A DNA stretch of 64,000 nucleotides, taken from contig JAJOZX010001076.1 in assembly GCA_023014485.1 (NCBI GenBank), positions 496,001 to 560,000 of the forward strand. Direction: 5' to 3'. The translations under genes were made by a program, and so were the position numbers. This document shows positions 12,396 to 24,156 of this stretch, in pieces. This stretch comes from Bathynomus jamesi (Eukaryota; Arthropoda; Malacostraca; Isopoda; Cirolanidae). The number at the start of each line of letters is the position of its first letter. Position 1 is the stretch's first letter. The notes beneath the pieces are model-generated. The model was not told where the DNA came from, ran no database searches, and saw nothing but the letters and a program-made list of their open reading frames with translations.

Positions 12396-12585
12396 TTCTA
12401 TTCTAATTACTAAATGATAATGTTCAAAGATAACCCCTGTCTTTGTGAAATGACAACAAATACATTCATAAATGTGAATAAACAGAAGAAATAATTTTTT
12501 TTTTTTTTTTTTGAAAGATCAAATAAAAGCCTTTTATTATTAAACTTTATTACCAATACTTTAATTAACCATCCCCAAATACAAA
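12396..12585. other. EIF3L downstream flank
   Basis: AT-rich, with a poly-T run near 12496-12512. As the minus strand downstream of the EIF3L stop codon it probably holds the 3' UTR. TTTATT at 12536-12541 (minus strand AATAAA) is a possible polyadenylation signal. Confidence 0.4.
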
Positions 12586-12723
12586 TTACACGATTTTTAC
12601 TTTGCCAAGCGTTCTGCTCACTTCTTCTAATTTGTGGATCTGTCTAATAAAGAAGTCTCCATAACGTTGTGCCACTTTCGTATCAGCAATGTGGATCATA
12701 CTTTTGTCAATGAAGAAGTCGAC
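12586..12723 (-). CDS. EIF3L: EIF3L last coding exon (C-terminus)
   Basis: Encodes the C-terminal 45 residues of translation initiation factor eIF3 subunit L plus stop (VDFFIDKSMIHIADTKVAQR, then YGDFFIRQIHKLEEVSRTL). The human protein has nearly the same block (VDFYIDKDMIHIADTKVARR). eIF3L is a cytoplasmic PCI-type subunit of the eIF3 complex, which brings the 40S ribosome to mRNA. The acceptor is TTTCCAAAG before GTC. Phase 0 joins the previous exon, which ends in GAG. The final residues diverge from human, as is usual at this end. Confidence 0.96.
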   Translation of the reverse strand, partial: VDFFIDKSMIHIADTKVAQRYGDFFIRQIHKLEEVSRTLGKVKIV

Positions 12724-12941
12724 CTTTGGAAAAAAAGAGCAACAATTGATGATGGAAGTTAAATCAGCTTTGTTCCACTTCAAATTTGAATTTTGAAATC
12801 TAAAAATAAGTAACATTTTCAAATGTCATTCAAACTATTACAATAATAATAAAAACTGATTTAAGTTTCCTTCGCTTATTTGATTAGATAAATTATATAA
12901 AATTAGCTGTGTCAGGCTTAGAAACTTGATAAGACCAAAAC

Positions 12942-13171
12942 CAGTAGTTCTCAACCTTTTTTATACTATATTTTTAATTTTGTCTCTTATTGTACGTGAA
13001 ATGTTTAATGGGAAATTGCGACTTAGTTGCCGTGATGCGCAATTTCAAGTATTTAAGGTTTGTGGGAATATTCTCCACGCAGTTTACTTTCGCATCCATT
13101 CAGACCAAGACCTCTGGAGTTTACTTTTTTCTCCCCAAATCACTTCCAATCTTCCCCACTGAGAACCACTA
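12942..13171. mobile_element. hAT-type MITE
   Basis: Left end CAGTAGTTCTCAACC and right end GAGAACCACTA form an imperfect inverted repeat of the CAGTGGTTCTCAACC type. It is 230 bp and noncoding. No clean 8-bp target duplication is left. It lies in the last EIF3L intron. Confidence 0.6.
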
Positions 13172-13578
13172 ACTTAAACTTTTCCTCGAGAAATATAAAT
13201 GTAGTTAAATAAAATAAGATTGAAGGTTACTCATACCTCACTGGTCTTTGTTTCATATTCAATGGTAATATGATACGGAGTGCGCTTTATTTAAATTATG
13301 ATAATTTATTGCATTTAATTATTCTAAATATTAATAACCATTATTCGCTTGAATAAATACAAAATTACACATTACAAAGAGAAACTGGCACTTTATATTC
13401 AAATGAGGCAAAAACAAAATTTGATTATACAAATAATTAATTATATACTTCAGCTCACGAGAAAATCTCCACCTGTTTAACTATTTAGTTGCGCCGTTTT
13501 TAGCCATCTTCAAGTTTGATGAAACTAATGAAACCTAAAAACGTATTTAAACAAGATACCAGTTTTACATTCCTTTAA

Positions 13579-13741
13579 CCCGTTTGCTGCGCAACCCGTA
13601 ATATCACGAGCTCTCGCTGCTGACCATTTCTGCGCCGCAGCCCCGTATATACACGGGTTTAAACTTTAAATTGAGATATCTCTCTGCGTAGCCCGTGTTT
13701 TTTGGCTCGACTCGTAACTGGGCGCTCGCGCAGTTAACGGG
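13579..13741. mobile_element. piggyBac-type MITE
   Basis: 163 bp flanked by TTAA on both sides (13575-13578 and 13742-13745). Ends are CCCGTTTGCTGCGC and GCGCAGTTAACGGG. A TTAA target with CCC...GGG ends is the piggyBac signature. It sits in the last EIF3L intron. Confidence 0.8.
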
Positions 13742-13774
13742 TTAAAGACTGCTTCAAAAGGATTGAAAAATTTA

Positions 13775-13975
13775 TTAAAGCCAACATCCAAAACCCCTAT
13801 TTCCTAACGCAAACGGGGAGGAACAATGGCAACAGATTAGGAGAAACACTTGATCTCGAGCATCAGCCGAGTACGTGGCCGACCCAACTTAAGCCGAGGT
13901 AGCAGCGGGAATCGAACCAAGAACATCTCCGTTGAGTCTATCAATCCCTAAACGATCACGCAACGAAAACGTTTG
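13775..13975 (-). repeat. tRNA-derived SINE
   Basis: On the minus strand a tRNA-like head contains a perfect RNA polymerase III box B (GGTTCGATTCC at about 13916-13926). Upstream is a degenerate box A region around GATCGTTTAGGGATTG. The tRNA-unrelated body follows, with TTGTTCCTCCCCGTTTGCG. No anticodon-bearing cloverleaf remains, so this is a SINE and not a tRNA gene. Confidence 0.7.
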
Positions 13976-14099
13976 TAGTTAAAAAGATCTTTTAAATATG
14001 GTAACTGAAACCACCACCTGCTGAATTTCATTAACGCAAAACTGATAAACTGAGAACGTTGAAAGCTGCTTCATCAAATGAACTCTCGAAAACAGTCAC

Positions 14100-14318
14100 C
14101 TCAGAGTCACTATGGAAGTCCCCTTGCAGTCCGGACGTTCCCTTGGTCCAAACTACATTCCTCATCTTGTGCTTGAAGCAGAGAAGGGCGTTACGGAACG
14201 TAGCCTCATCCATCTCGAGGAAAGCAGCCATCTTCTCCATGGGCATCGTCGTATAAAGTTTGAGATAAGAGCGAATGACGCCAATCTGCTGCTGCTGCTG
14301 AACTTCGTCCAAGAACAC
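14100..14318 (-). CDS. EIF3L: EIF3L coding exon (PCI region)
   Basis: Encodes 73 residues: VFLDEVQQQQQIGVIRSYLK, LYTTMPMEKMAAFLEMDEAT, then FRNALLCFKHKMRNVVWTKG. This is the helical/winged-helix part of the C-terminal PCI domain. Human eIF3L has VFSDEVQQQAQLSTIRSFLK in the same place. The acceptor CTCTTTCAG precedes GTG and the donor GAG is followed by GTGACT. Phase 0 at both ends. Only 188 bp separate it from the next exon upstream. Confidence 0.97.
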
Positions 14319-14392
14319 CTGAAAGAGGAGAGGATGCGTCAAGTAAAGGTTAGTTTCGCTTTAATTAAATGAAAAGATTAAGTAGCGATATT

Positions 14393-14418
14393 TTTTATTA
14401 TTATTATTATTATTATTG
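14393..14418. repeat. (ATT)n microsatellite
   Basis: Trinucleotide run in the short EIF3L intron. A (TAA)n run also lies at about 14661-14685, beyond the next exon. Confidence 0.9.
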
Positions 14419-14506
14419 CACAAGATGTAAACAAGTAGTCTACCACTATCAGCGTTTTTAACGGTGGTCTAAATCAAAATTAACCTAAGAAATCAAACCC
14501 ACTAAC

Positions 14507-14635
14507 CTTCAGTTGCTGCTGAAACGGTTCCTTGTGGTAATTGGCAGGAGTAGCGTCAAAAGGAGGAGGAACGGGACTCAAGAACTTCGGACAAGCGTAG
14601 GTAAAGCAGGAACTGAACTCGCCAATATCGCCACG
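14507..14635 (-). CDS. EIF3L: EIF3L coding exon
   Basis: Encodes 43 residues (RGDIGEFSSCFTYACPKFLS, then PANYHKEPFQQQLK) matching the human stretch ending FSYSCPKFLSP...NYHKEPFLQQLK. The acceptor TTTGTAG precedes CGT and the donor AAG is followed by GTTAGT. Phase 0 at both ends. A proline-rich PVPPP insert differs from human PVVPN. Confidence 0.95.
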
Positions 14636-15030
14636 CTACAAATTAAGAATTTGCGCTTTATCTATAATAATAATAATAATAACAACAATATTTTTATTCA
14701 ATCCGACGTGAATGCAACGAGTCTTTTACTTATATTGAGGTTCTAAATGTAGTGGGGCTAGGCTGCTTTAAACCCTAGATCCATGTCCCAAAGCTGGATC
14801 CTGTCTGCTTTGCAGATAGCTGGTGAGGGAAGCTATATTTGTGGGACCTCTTTGCGAGAGACCCGTTGCCCACGTCGGGCTTGCATCATGAAAAAGAAAA
14901 ACTATGGTATTTGTCATTTACCATTACTTATTCGGACTATAGTGGATTTAATTATCCCAGAAGAGTTCCTTGTTCCATGCACGGTCTGTGTGTATCATAA
15001 AAAACTCAGGGAACCATTCTGAGTTCATTC

Positions 15031-15032
<2 letters not shown>

Positions 15033-15101
<69 letters not shown>
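15033..15101. repeat. (TA)n(CA)n microsatellite, transposon target site
   Basis: A long TA tract turns into a CA tract right at the left end of the DD41D element. TA repeats resume at its right end (16284-16341). The element therefore inserted in a TA-rich tract. Confidence 0.9.
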
Positions 15102-15103
<2 letters not shown>

Positions 15104-16283
15104 GGGTGTCCCATAAGTCCGGCATCATAGGAGAAATTCATATTTTTCTATTTCTACAAACCATAATTCATATTTTTCTCTTTCTACAGGCCATAATGTC
15201 TGTGAGCAAGGAAGAACGAATCCAGATAATTCTACTCATAGGAAATCGGAGTCAGAGAGAGGCCGCTGCTGAATTTAACAGACTGCATCCAGACCGCGAG
15301 CCAATAACACAGAGTTGTGTTAGCAGATTGTTGCAAAGTTTAAGGAAACAGGATCCAGAGAAGATAAACCACGCAGTGGACCTTCAATGAAGTCCAGTGA
15401 CGATGATACAGCGACTGCTATCCTGGCTCATTTTAACAGAAGTCCCAATAAGTCTCTTCGGCGATTGTCCGCCGAGACAGGAGTGTCGAAAAGTAGCATC
15501 CATCGCGTTCTTCAGGCTCACAAATGGCATCCATATAAACTTCAGATCCTACAGAAATTAAGCGATGATGATCCCGACCGGCGGATGGAATTTTGTGAAT
15601 GGGCTACGGAACAATATGTTCGGGATGCCAATTTCCCGTCCACCATTCTGTTCAGTGACGAGGCTGTTTTTTATGGAAATGGTGAGGTAAATCGACAGAA
15701 CACCCGCTACTGGTCTCAAGACAACCCTCACTGGTATACCTCTTCAAAGGAACATGGTGCATCTCGGGTGATGGTATGGTGTGGCATTTGGAAGGATTGC
15801 ATCATAGGCCCCCTCTTTTTCGATGAACATGTCACTGGAGGCACCTACCTACGTATGCTCAAGGAAGAAGCATTTCCCAGTGTCTTGAACGAAGAAGGAA
15901 ATTTCCCAACATGGTTCCAGCAAGACGGCGCTCCGGCACATTACAGCACCCAAGTAAGGGAATACCTGTACCAACAATTCCCTGGTCATTAGATAGGACG
16001 TCGAGGGCCTGTGGAATGGCCAGCTAGAAGCCCGGATCTCACGCCACTAGATTTTTATCTCTGGGTCCACTTGAAAGCGCTGGTATACGCAGCGCATTAT
16101 TGGGGCATGTAACACCATTACTCCTGACATCATTCACCGTGTGCTTGCTGACTGGGTATCACGTCTGAATTTGTGTATTGAAAACAATGGTGGACATATT
16201 GAGCACGTTCTGTAAATAAAAGCTTTTGTTTTGCCTTTTTTAAAATTATTTTTCCTATGATGCCGGACTTATGGGACACCCTA
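15102..16283 (+). mobile_element. DD41D mariner-type transposon, nearly complete
   Basis: Inverted ends CAGGGTGTCCCATAAGTCCG and the matching right end near 16262-16282 share about 30 bp (GGCATCATAGGA follows). The length of 1182 bp is that of a full IS630/Tc1/mariner element. It carries a broken transposase at 15196-16215. It lies in the 6.25-kb EIF3L intron, antisense to the gene. Confidence 0.88.
15196..16215 (+). pseudogene. DD41D transposase
   Basis: Cuts and rejoins the transposon at TA sites in the nucleus (family knowledge). The N-terminal helix-turn-helix begins MSVSKEERIQIILLIGN; the second HTH is SAETGVSKSSIHRVLQ. Catalytic blocks are LFSDEAVFYGNGEV, FQQDGAPAHYS and RSPDLTPLDFYLW. 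I count 41 positions between the second and third Asp, including one stop codon, which fits the DD41D (rosa-like) group. The frame is broken near 15330, by a TAG at 15990, and again near 16090, after which the C-terminal HRVLADWVSRLNLCIENNGG continues to the stop at 16213. Inactive. Confidence 0.85.
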
Positions 16284-16343
16284 TATATATATTATATATA
16301 TATATATTATATAATTATATATATATATATATATATTATATAG

Positions 16344-17595
16344 TGATGTAGGTCACATCCGCATAACATTCGCACATTTTCTCGCATCCGCATCCGCACT
16401 TTGGACTGCGGATGTCGTGCGGATGTGGACCGTTGAGATAAAACGTCATTAATAAGCGGAAATTATCAAATTCTACTATATTAATAGAACTAGTTCATTG
16501 TGCGCAAAAGTGATGCAAGCGACAAGACGAGAGGCTGTTCTTGTATGAAGTTACTCTCTTGCAACCTACTTAGATCCACGTTACAAAGCTAAGTTATTTT
16601 CACCTAGTACATTAGAACGAGTTAAATCATCACTTGGCAAAGCAGTTGAAGAGCTTCAATCTCTTGAATCTGTCGCTTCGCCACCCACCAAAAGAATAAA
16701 AGTTTCAGTGACAGAACCAACACCTTCAACAAGCAAATCTATCACAGAATCTGTCTCTCAGTTTCTTGAGTCAAGCAGCAATGACGAGACCTACGCGATG
16801 TCAAAAGATGTAGTAAAAATGATCGAGAGCTATCACCAAGAAAAACGCCTGGCTGCATGTGACAATCCTATTAGTTGGTGGAAAAATACGCAGAATATCT
16901 ATCCATACTTGAGTAAACTTGCAAGGAAACATTTAGCCTGTCCTCCAACAAACGTACCAAGCGAGAGATTATTTAGCAGTGCTGGATTAATATATGATGA
17001 AAAGAGAAACAGACTGGCAGCAGAAAAGGCAGAAAAATTAATGTTCCTTAAGCATAACCTTCCTATAATTAAGTTTGAACATTAAACGATGAACATCTTA
17101 GTTTACTTTATTTTAATTACTCATTTATAAATATGCCTAATAAAACTTTAAACTTAATATAAATAGTTATCAAGCTAATTAAAGATCTCTTTCTATAAGG
17201 GTGGAGGAGGTTGGGGAAAGAGGTCGGTGGGGTGCATTTGAGTTGGGTTCACGTCCCGCATCCTGGTAACACAATTATGGTTTCTAATTGTGGCTGAAAC
17301 TCAACAAAATATAACGAATTTATTTGCAGACGAATTCACTAATTGATTTCTATATTAGTTAGATGCTTGATATTATTTTATATGTTCAGAGAAAAGTACA
17401 GCAATTATTGTACAATTAATCAATTATACTACATTATAGCTACAGCTCTCTCTATATAATAACTTATTATATACGTTAAACACAACAAATCTCGAATATA
17501 TCCTAAAAAATAACGAAAATGTAGACATCCGCATCCGCGGATGTTGAAATCAAACATCCTCATCCGCATCCGCGGATGTTGAAATCAAACATATT

Positions 17596-17600
<5 letters not shown>
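16344..17600 (+). pseudogene. hAT (BED-finger type) transposon fragment
   Basis: The frame from about 16554 to 17085 encodes ATYLDPRYKAKLFSPSTLER, then NPISWWKNTQNIYPYLSKLA and PPTNVPSERLFSSAGLIYDE, the C-terminal half of a ZBED-like hAT transposase with its dimerisation region. The BED finger and first catalytic residues are missing. Flanks carry many copies of CATCCGCATCCGCGGATGTT, including two 35-bp tandem copies at 17521-17590, probably subterminal transposase-binding repeats. Clean ends were not found. Confidence 0.75.

Positions 17601-17646
<46 letters not shown>
17600..17646. repeat. (TA)n microsatellite
   Basis: Pure dinucleotide tract at the edge of the hAT fragment. Confidence 0.95.
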
Positions 17647-17647
<1 letters not shown>

Positions 17648-17780
17648 CCAAATACTTATCCTGAATCTTTTCCTTACCAACTGTATCGATCTAAATTTTA
17701 TCTAGCAGCTTAGTGAACTGAAGCAAGGGATCATCTTTCTTCAGAGTGGAACGCTCACGAACAGATGCTTTCGAATATCA

Positions 17781-20640
17781 TTACATTTTTTTTATGTAGG
17801 AAGGAGCAGCCAAGGGCAAATGCCGCAAAAGCGCCCCTCCCATAGAAGAAGAAGAGGCAAAATCAAGGTCCGGCGTTTTCGAGATGCCTAGACATAGACA
17901 GGAGGAAAGATGGATTGAGGAAGATTGTTCCAGAGTTGACCGGTTGAAAATACCGATTAACCCTTCCATTAGATAATTAGACAGAAAAGGAATGAGAAAG
18001 TGTAGAGAGTCTGGTACTGCGTGCTCTCCTCAAAGGAGGAGGGATGCAGTTAGAGATTTCAGAGGAGCAATGTCCGTTATGATAGCGATAGTAAAGAAAG
18101 AGTGAGGCAACATTGCGGCGGAGAGAGAGAGAGAGATTGAAGACAATCAGTAAGGGTGGGGAATTGAGACGAAAAGCCTTTGATTCCATCCGGTCAAGTA
18201 TGGCTGTGTGGGTTGAACCACCTGGTCAAGTACGGCTGTGTGGGTTGAACCACCCCACACACGAGAAGCATACCCAATACAGGGGCGAACAAGACCCCTG
18301 TACAGAGACAGCAACTGAGTGGGGTTGAAGAAACTGCGGAGACGGTACGACAAACCTAACCTAAGTGTGAATTAAAAGATCATTAATAAATAAAAGGAAA
18401 AGAGTGGGTGACAGGACAGAACCCTCAGGAACACCACTGTTAATAGCTTTAGGAGAAGAACAATGGCCATCTACAACCGCAGCTATAGATCGGCCAGAAA
18501 GGAAATTAGAGATGAAGGAACAGATAGAAGGATAGAAACCGAAGGAGGGCAGTTTGGAAATTAAAGATTTGTGCTAGACTCTATCAAAAGCTTTTGATGT
18601 CTAGCGCAATAGCAAAAGTTTCACAGAAATCCCGAAGGGAGGATGACCAAAAGTCAGAGAGATATGCAAGATCGCCAGTAGAGCGTCCCTTCCGGAATCC
18701 ATACTGACAATCTGAAAGAAGAAAGGTGTTTAACAATCTTCCTATTAAGGATAGATTCAAAAACTTTGGAAAGGCAAGAAATCACAGCAAATGAACGATA
18801 GTTGGAGGGTTGAGAGCGGTCACCCTTCTTTGGGACAGGCTGAATGAAAGCGATAGAAGGAAGGAAAAGTACCAGATGAGAGACAAAGACGAAAGAGTTT
18901 GCCTAGGCAGGGTGTCAGCAGAGAAGCACAGTTCTTAAGGACAACAGGAGGAACACCATCAGGACCGTACGCCTTCCTAGAGTTGAGCCCAGATAGGGCA
19001 GAAAAAACATCTTTGTCTGAAATTAGAATCTCTTCTAATAAAGTCAGAGAGGGGAGGAGGAGATGGAGGAACAGCACCGGAATCGTTCAGGGTTGAATTG
19101 TAAGCGAAAATTTGAGCGAAGAGTTCAGCTTTGGCAGGAGAAGAGATGGCAACTGTGCCGTCGGAATGGAAAAGAGGAGGGAAAGAAGAGGAAGTAAAGT
19201 TATTGAAGAGGTTCTTAACTAGATGCCAGAAAGAGAGAAGAATTAGAATTGGATAGATTTTCACATTTTTATCGGATGAAGAAATTTTTGTCGAGTCGAA
19301 GAACAGATTTTGCACGATTCCGGGCAGAAATATAAGCGGAGTGAGAGTCAGAAGTTGGATGGCGACGGTACCTTCTGAAAGCCTCCTCTCTGTTGCGGAT
19401 ACCATTAGAACAAGTAAAGTTAAACCAAGGTTCTTTTGTATTAGTAGTAGTTATAGAATATGGAATGTACGCCTCCATGCCAGAGAGAATCACCTATGTG
19501 ATGCACTCAGCACACCCAGAAAGACCCCGGCCACGGAAGCAGTAATCATTCCATGGGAAATCACAGGAGTACTGCCTAAGGGCCTCCCAGTCAGCGGCGC
19601 CGAATTGCCAAAGGCTGAATTGGAGCGATAGACAGGAAACAGATACAAGATTGTGATTGGAGGAGCCCAACGGAGAAAAAGGTTTCACAGAATAAGAAGG
19701 ATGAGAGGTAAGAAATAAATCTAGATCGGGGGATATGAGTAGGGTGCTGTACAATCTGCTCTAGGTCATTTAGGATAAAAAAGTTGTAAGCTAGTTCACC
19801 AGGAATGTTAGTGAAATGGGAGGAAAGCCAAAGGTGGTGGTGAACATTGAAATCTCCTAAAATGGAGATTTCAGCAAAGGGTGAGTGGGAAAGAATGTAT
19901 TCCACTTTGGAAGTGAGGTAGTGAAAGAATTTTGGACAGTCAGTAGAATTAGGTGAAAGGTAAACAGCGCAGATGTATTTAGTTTGAGATTGGCATGTAA
20001 GCCGTAGCCAGAGGGTATAAAATTCGGAAAATTTGAGTTCGGGAATACGAGAACAAGTTAGGTCATTGCGTACAAATACGCAACATCCACCTTTGGAGTG
20101 AAATTGAGTATAGAGAAAGTAAGAGGTTACAGAAAAGGGGTTGCTGTCAGTCGTCCCAGACACCCGAGTTTCAGTGAGGAAAAGACGACGAGGTTTAGAG
20201 GAGAGGTGGTGTTCAACAGATTGAAAATGTGAGAAAAGGCCACGAATGTTGCAGAAATTTAAGAAAAGTGAATCAGACAGAGGTCCAGAACATCTCGAAT
20301 GGGCAGTAGCAGATCCAGCCCCGCTGCCTGGGTCTGCGTTCCCGATATCGGCAGAGGGGGGGGGGGGGGCAGAAGTGAAGACATTTATGGTCCCCTCCCC
20401 AGGGGACTCCGAGGCTTTTGAAGTTGCCATTTTTTTTTTTTTAATTTTGAAAAGATTATGTAGTGTTTAAGATGTATGTGTATGTAGTGAGGAATAAGGA
20501 GAGAAATGTGTGTTTGAGAACATGCTGGACTGCTCACACGGTTGATGAGACACGGAAAAAGATCAGCTAAGGAGGGCAGTGACAAGAGAAACGGGAGTTC
20601 CACCCCCCCAGAGTGCTTCCCTGATCGATTGGTGTTTACC
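17781..20640 (-). pseudogene. Jockey-like LINE with endonuclease and truncated RT
   Basis: Reads right to left. A short N-terminal region is followed by an endonuclease domain (about 20260-19490) with LNFCNIRGLFSHFQSVEHHL, CVFVRNDLTC and the catalytic ILGDFNVHHHLW. Reverse transcriptase starts at about 19080 (DKDVFSALSGLNSRKAYGPD, where most elements have GPDG) and reaches SGVPEGSVLSPTLF (about 18440). At about 18360 it jumps to the C-terminal region, so the catalytic FADD/YADD block is deleted. There are frameshifts throughout. A 34-bp tandem duplication lies at about 18188-18255. The 3' end resembles the fragment at 8.1 kb. Confidence 0.82.
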
Positions 20641-20886
20641 ATCTCCTCCGGTTTTTGAATTCTTTGAGTAATCTCATTCTGCCCCCCCCCCCCCCCCCCC
20701 CGATATTTGGAAATACTCTTTTATGCAAATCATTCATTACAACACATTTCGAAAATTCTATTGGGGGGGCAATGAAAACTTTTTTTTTTTAATATCATAC
20801 AAAGTCAAATCAACGAACTGGATCAAAGCAGTCATCTCATCACACACTACCTGCAGACTCTAAACGTATCTTTAGTCAACACTTAC
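20641..20886. other. Intronic spacer with homopolymer runs
   Basis: Poly-C at about 20683-20701, G-run at 20763-20769 and poly-T near 20780. No coding or element signature seen. Confidence 0.5.
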
Positions 20887-21006
20887 AGACATGCGAGCAA
20901 TTTTTTCTGCCAAAGCCTTTTCACGAAGTGTTGATTGAACCGCTTCATCAATACGTTGAGGGTGTAAAACGAGGCAAAGGGCCAAAAGTGTGTACATTTG
21001 TTCAGT
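20887..21006 (-). CDS. EIF3L: EIF3L coding exon
   Basis: Encodes 40 residues (TEQMYTLLALCLVLHPQRID, EAVQSTLREKALAEKIARMS) matching human NEQMHALLAIALTMYPMRID. The acceptor TTTGCAG precedes ACT and the donor TCT is followed by GTAAGT. Phase 0 at both ends. The flanking introns are 6.25 and 7.7 kb and full of transposons. Confidence 0.96.
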
Positions 21007-21310
21007 CTGCAAATTAAAGAATATATTCCATTTGCAAATGTGACATTAACATATCGTATCCGTGCTAATTATTATTGGGGTACCGGAAGATGACCATTAT
21101 ATAATGCATTGCTTAACTAAAATGTTTAATATATGGTCTGATGAGGGGAATTTCTTTTATAGGTGAGATAATAAATAATTAGTTTCTAGAATCAGCGTAG
21201 TTAAAAAAATATTAAAAATTTTCCTTTCTTCATTGCTGGTTACCATTTGCTCAGGGAAATGCATCCTTTTCTAATTCTCTCTTCAACCGTAATCATGGAA
21301 GTATAAAATA

Positions 21311-21552
21311 GCGGATGTGTATAAAATAACGCGAGTGAAGAGACAAATCCGATTTGAATTATATTAACGCGAGTGAACATGGACGAGTAATATTTATTAC
21401 ACAAACTTTATAATAACTGTATAGTCGATATTAAGGCTTATAAGAAGTGTTGAAAATGTCCACTATCAACCTCTATACAAGCTCTTGTAAGGTGTATCAC
21501 ATTCAAATCAGATTCATCTCTTCACTCACGTTACTTTATACACACACCCCGT
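21311..21552. mobile_element. Noncoding MITE, mariner-like ends
   Basis: About 36-bp imperfect inverted ends: left GTGTATAAAATAACGCGAGT, right (reverse complement) GTGTATAAAGTAACGTGAGT, both continuing GAAGAGA..AATC.GATTTGAAT. About 240 bp with no coding capacity. Confidence 0.75.
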
Positions 21553-21697
21553 ATTTTTAGACTTTTCTTACTTTAACTGAAAATTGAGCAGTGAATGAAA
21601 CGACTAAAATACTAAATGAAAGTAACAGTCAATATTCTCAATTATGAGAAACTGAATTCGGGGAATAAAGCCACAACAATTAATGGATTCATTACAG

Positions 21698-21899
21698 CAG
21701 TGGTTCTTAACCTTTTCAGGCTGCGACCCAAATTCTGGTCGCGAGGCTAGCTCGGCGACCCATGCCTTCAAACAGTTCACTCATAATACATAGTAAAATA
21801 AATAATGGTAAATGATTAGGGATAAAACAAATAAACGATAAATGACAATTTAATCACCCAATTAAAATAGCTTGGCGATTCAGGGATTAAGAACCACTG
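21698..21899. mobile_element. hAT-type MITE with 8-bp target duplication
   Basis: Ends CAGTGGTTCTTAACC and GATTAAGAACCACTG. A perfect 8-bp duplication CATTACAG lies at 21690-21697 and 21900-21907. 202 bp, noncoding. Confidence 0.93.
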
Positions 21900-22027
21900 C
21901 ATTACAGGAACCAGTTTTTCGGCCTATTCTAAGTTCTTCATCAGCTGCAACGAAAACCTTATAATAGGTCCAAAGCTTGTATTTCTAATAAGTCCATAAT
22001 AATTAATGCGGTTTTAAAATTTTCTTA

Positions 22028-22056
22028 TAAATAAATAAATAAATAAATAAATAAAT
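22028..22056. repeat. (AAAT)n microsatellite
   Basis: Seven tandem copies of a tetranucleotide. Confidence 0.95.
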
Positions 22057-22559
22057 CCAATCCAACTGGTCTTTATGATCACTCGAAGTCTAACAAAAAA
22101 TTGACAATTTTATACCCATTATTGTCAAATGAGAAGGATGGTCAGCAGAATTGAAAGCTAAACACTTATCCTCGCTTCCAAACGCGAATAATGAAGTTCC
22201 GTCTGAATTTATTGTAAAAACAATATTCCATAAAGAATTTCTGAAATAAATTCGCAAAACTAAGTCTAAATTATAGCCAACGCCACTTGAACACAGTCCC
22301 TACTACCCATCCACATACGTGGATCATTCGTAATCTCGTTTAGCCTAGGATCCATTATAATCAGTCAGCACCAAGGAGTTTTTATAAGAATGGAATTGAA
22401 TACGATTTAGTCTTCATTGCAGCCTAGGTCAGCTGTGTCATTGCGTGTACGCGTAGGAATTCTAAGGAATGTACGAAACTTCAATTTTATGACGATAACT
22501 TTTTTTCCGAACAAGATGCGTGGATAAATACCAGCAACTAGCAAGAAGAGCCTGTCCAC

Positions 22560-23860
22560 GCTAGAAAACGAAATCTCAATTCAAACTTTCGGGTATAAAA
22601 GTTTCAAATTTGGAGAAAGTATTACATTCATTATCAAAAAATCTCATTTCCCAGGGATCTGGGGTGAGAAGGCAGAAACAATTTGAATGTGAGGTACAGA
22701 AGGTAAAGAAAAGGAAGTAAAGCAAAGCGTACACATCCATTCGTACAGGCGGCGTCCTGGTGGACCAGCGCTCCCCCACATGGCAGAATTCCACACCTAC
22801 GGCACTTCATACGCCATGCGTGGCGGCGCTTCCGGGCCTGGTCAAAAATAAGAGACAGAGTGCCCAACTTCCATACTTCTAACAAACCTCTTCCATTTCA
22901 ACTCACCTGCAGCCACTAATCGCGCATCATCCAGAGCAAGTCCACGCTTACTCACGCGATCATTCACCATATCCAATTATCCATCCACCATCCTCTCGGC
23001 CTTTCTCTCCCCCTACCTTCGCAAACACACTCACAAAAACTCTCTTCACAACTGTTGTCTCCCATTCTTTCAACATGTCCAAACCACCTTAACATGCTTT
23101 CCTCAATTTTCACTTCCACTGACTTCTGAACACCACACCTTTCCAGAACCACGTGATTTCTTGACTTCCCCTTTTCATGCCATGTCAGTTTCATATCCAT
23201 ACAAAAGTGTCGGTACTAACACACCTTCACGTAAACCTCTCACAGTATCTCCACCCAGTCTCCGCTTTCTCACAACCACTTACCCACGTTCACTTTCAAC
23301 AATTTTCTCTTGCACACTGCCACAAAACTCTTAACAACCTCTTACATATCACATTCATTCTGGGTAAATAGCACAGCATCATTCGCACACACCACATTTA
23401 ATCCTCTTTCTACTAGTCGCACTTTCACCCCTTTCATCACTCCATTCATAAACAGATTGAACAGCAATAAAGACATCATACATCTTTGACGCACACCAAC
23501 ACTTACATTAAACCACTCACTCAGTTCTTCATTAACTTTCATAAAGGCACCACCACTTGCATCAAAGGAATTCTTCACTGCATTCATGAGTCTACTGTCA
23601 AGCCCATATATAGTCAAGATCCGCCCACGGTTTCTGTATTCACTTTATCAAACCCTTTCTCAATATCCTAAAGAGCCATGTAATAATACCTTGAAATCCC
23701 TTCCATATACTTTCTCATGTCCATATCCTGCCATATTTATATTTGCACTCCTATCATTTGTTACACTTATCAAACCCTCGAAATATTCCTCCCATCTATT
23801 CCGCAGATCCGCATCCGTTGTGAACATTCTTCCACTTTCATCCTTTACTCTCAAACTTTT
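22560..23860 (-). pseudogene. RTE-clade LINE, partial
   Basis: The minus strand carries RTE-type reverse transcriptase pieces: KVNEELSEWFNVSVGVRQRC, MMSLLLFNLFMNGVMKGVKV and a decayed ANDAVLFTQ where YADD is expected. A C-terminal tail follows, MLRWFGHVERMGDN and GRGRERPRGWWMD, typical of RTE. The 3' part near 22630-22880 includes MKCRRCGILPCGGALVHQD, also seen in the related fragment at 40.2 kb. Broken by frameshifts. Confidence 0.75.
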
Positions 23861-24156
23861 TTAGTTTCATTCCTGCACTTTCGCATTTCCTTTCAGAACA
23901 ACTTTGTATTCTCTACATATTTTTCATTCATTCTCTTCCAAACTTATTATTTACTTTTTCTTCTGCCGCACTGGTCTCTTCACACTTCTCTTAATCTCTT
24001 CATACCCCACCTTTTCTTCTTCGACTTTCTCCCTATCACAATTACCCTATACACACAACATCCATTTCCTCCTTTTTTTCAATTTCACACACATTCCTTG
24101 CATTCCTAACAGAGTAAAGTTAATGTTATCCTATTTCAGGCCATTACTGCTCAGTC
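23861..24156. other. Unassigned pyrimidine-rich spacer
   Basis: The minus strand reads as a purine-rich, low-complexity open stretch that may be the decayed upstream part of the RTE element. No motif was recognised. Confidence 0.35.

Noticed and set aside
13855..13975. Functional tRNA gene
   Set aside because: A good box B is present but there is no paired acceptor stem, and a SINE body follows.
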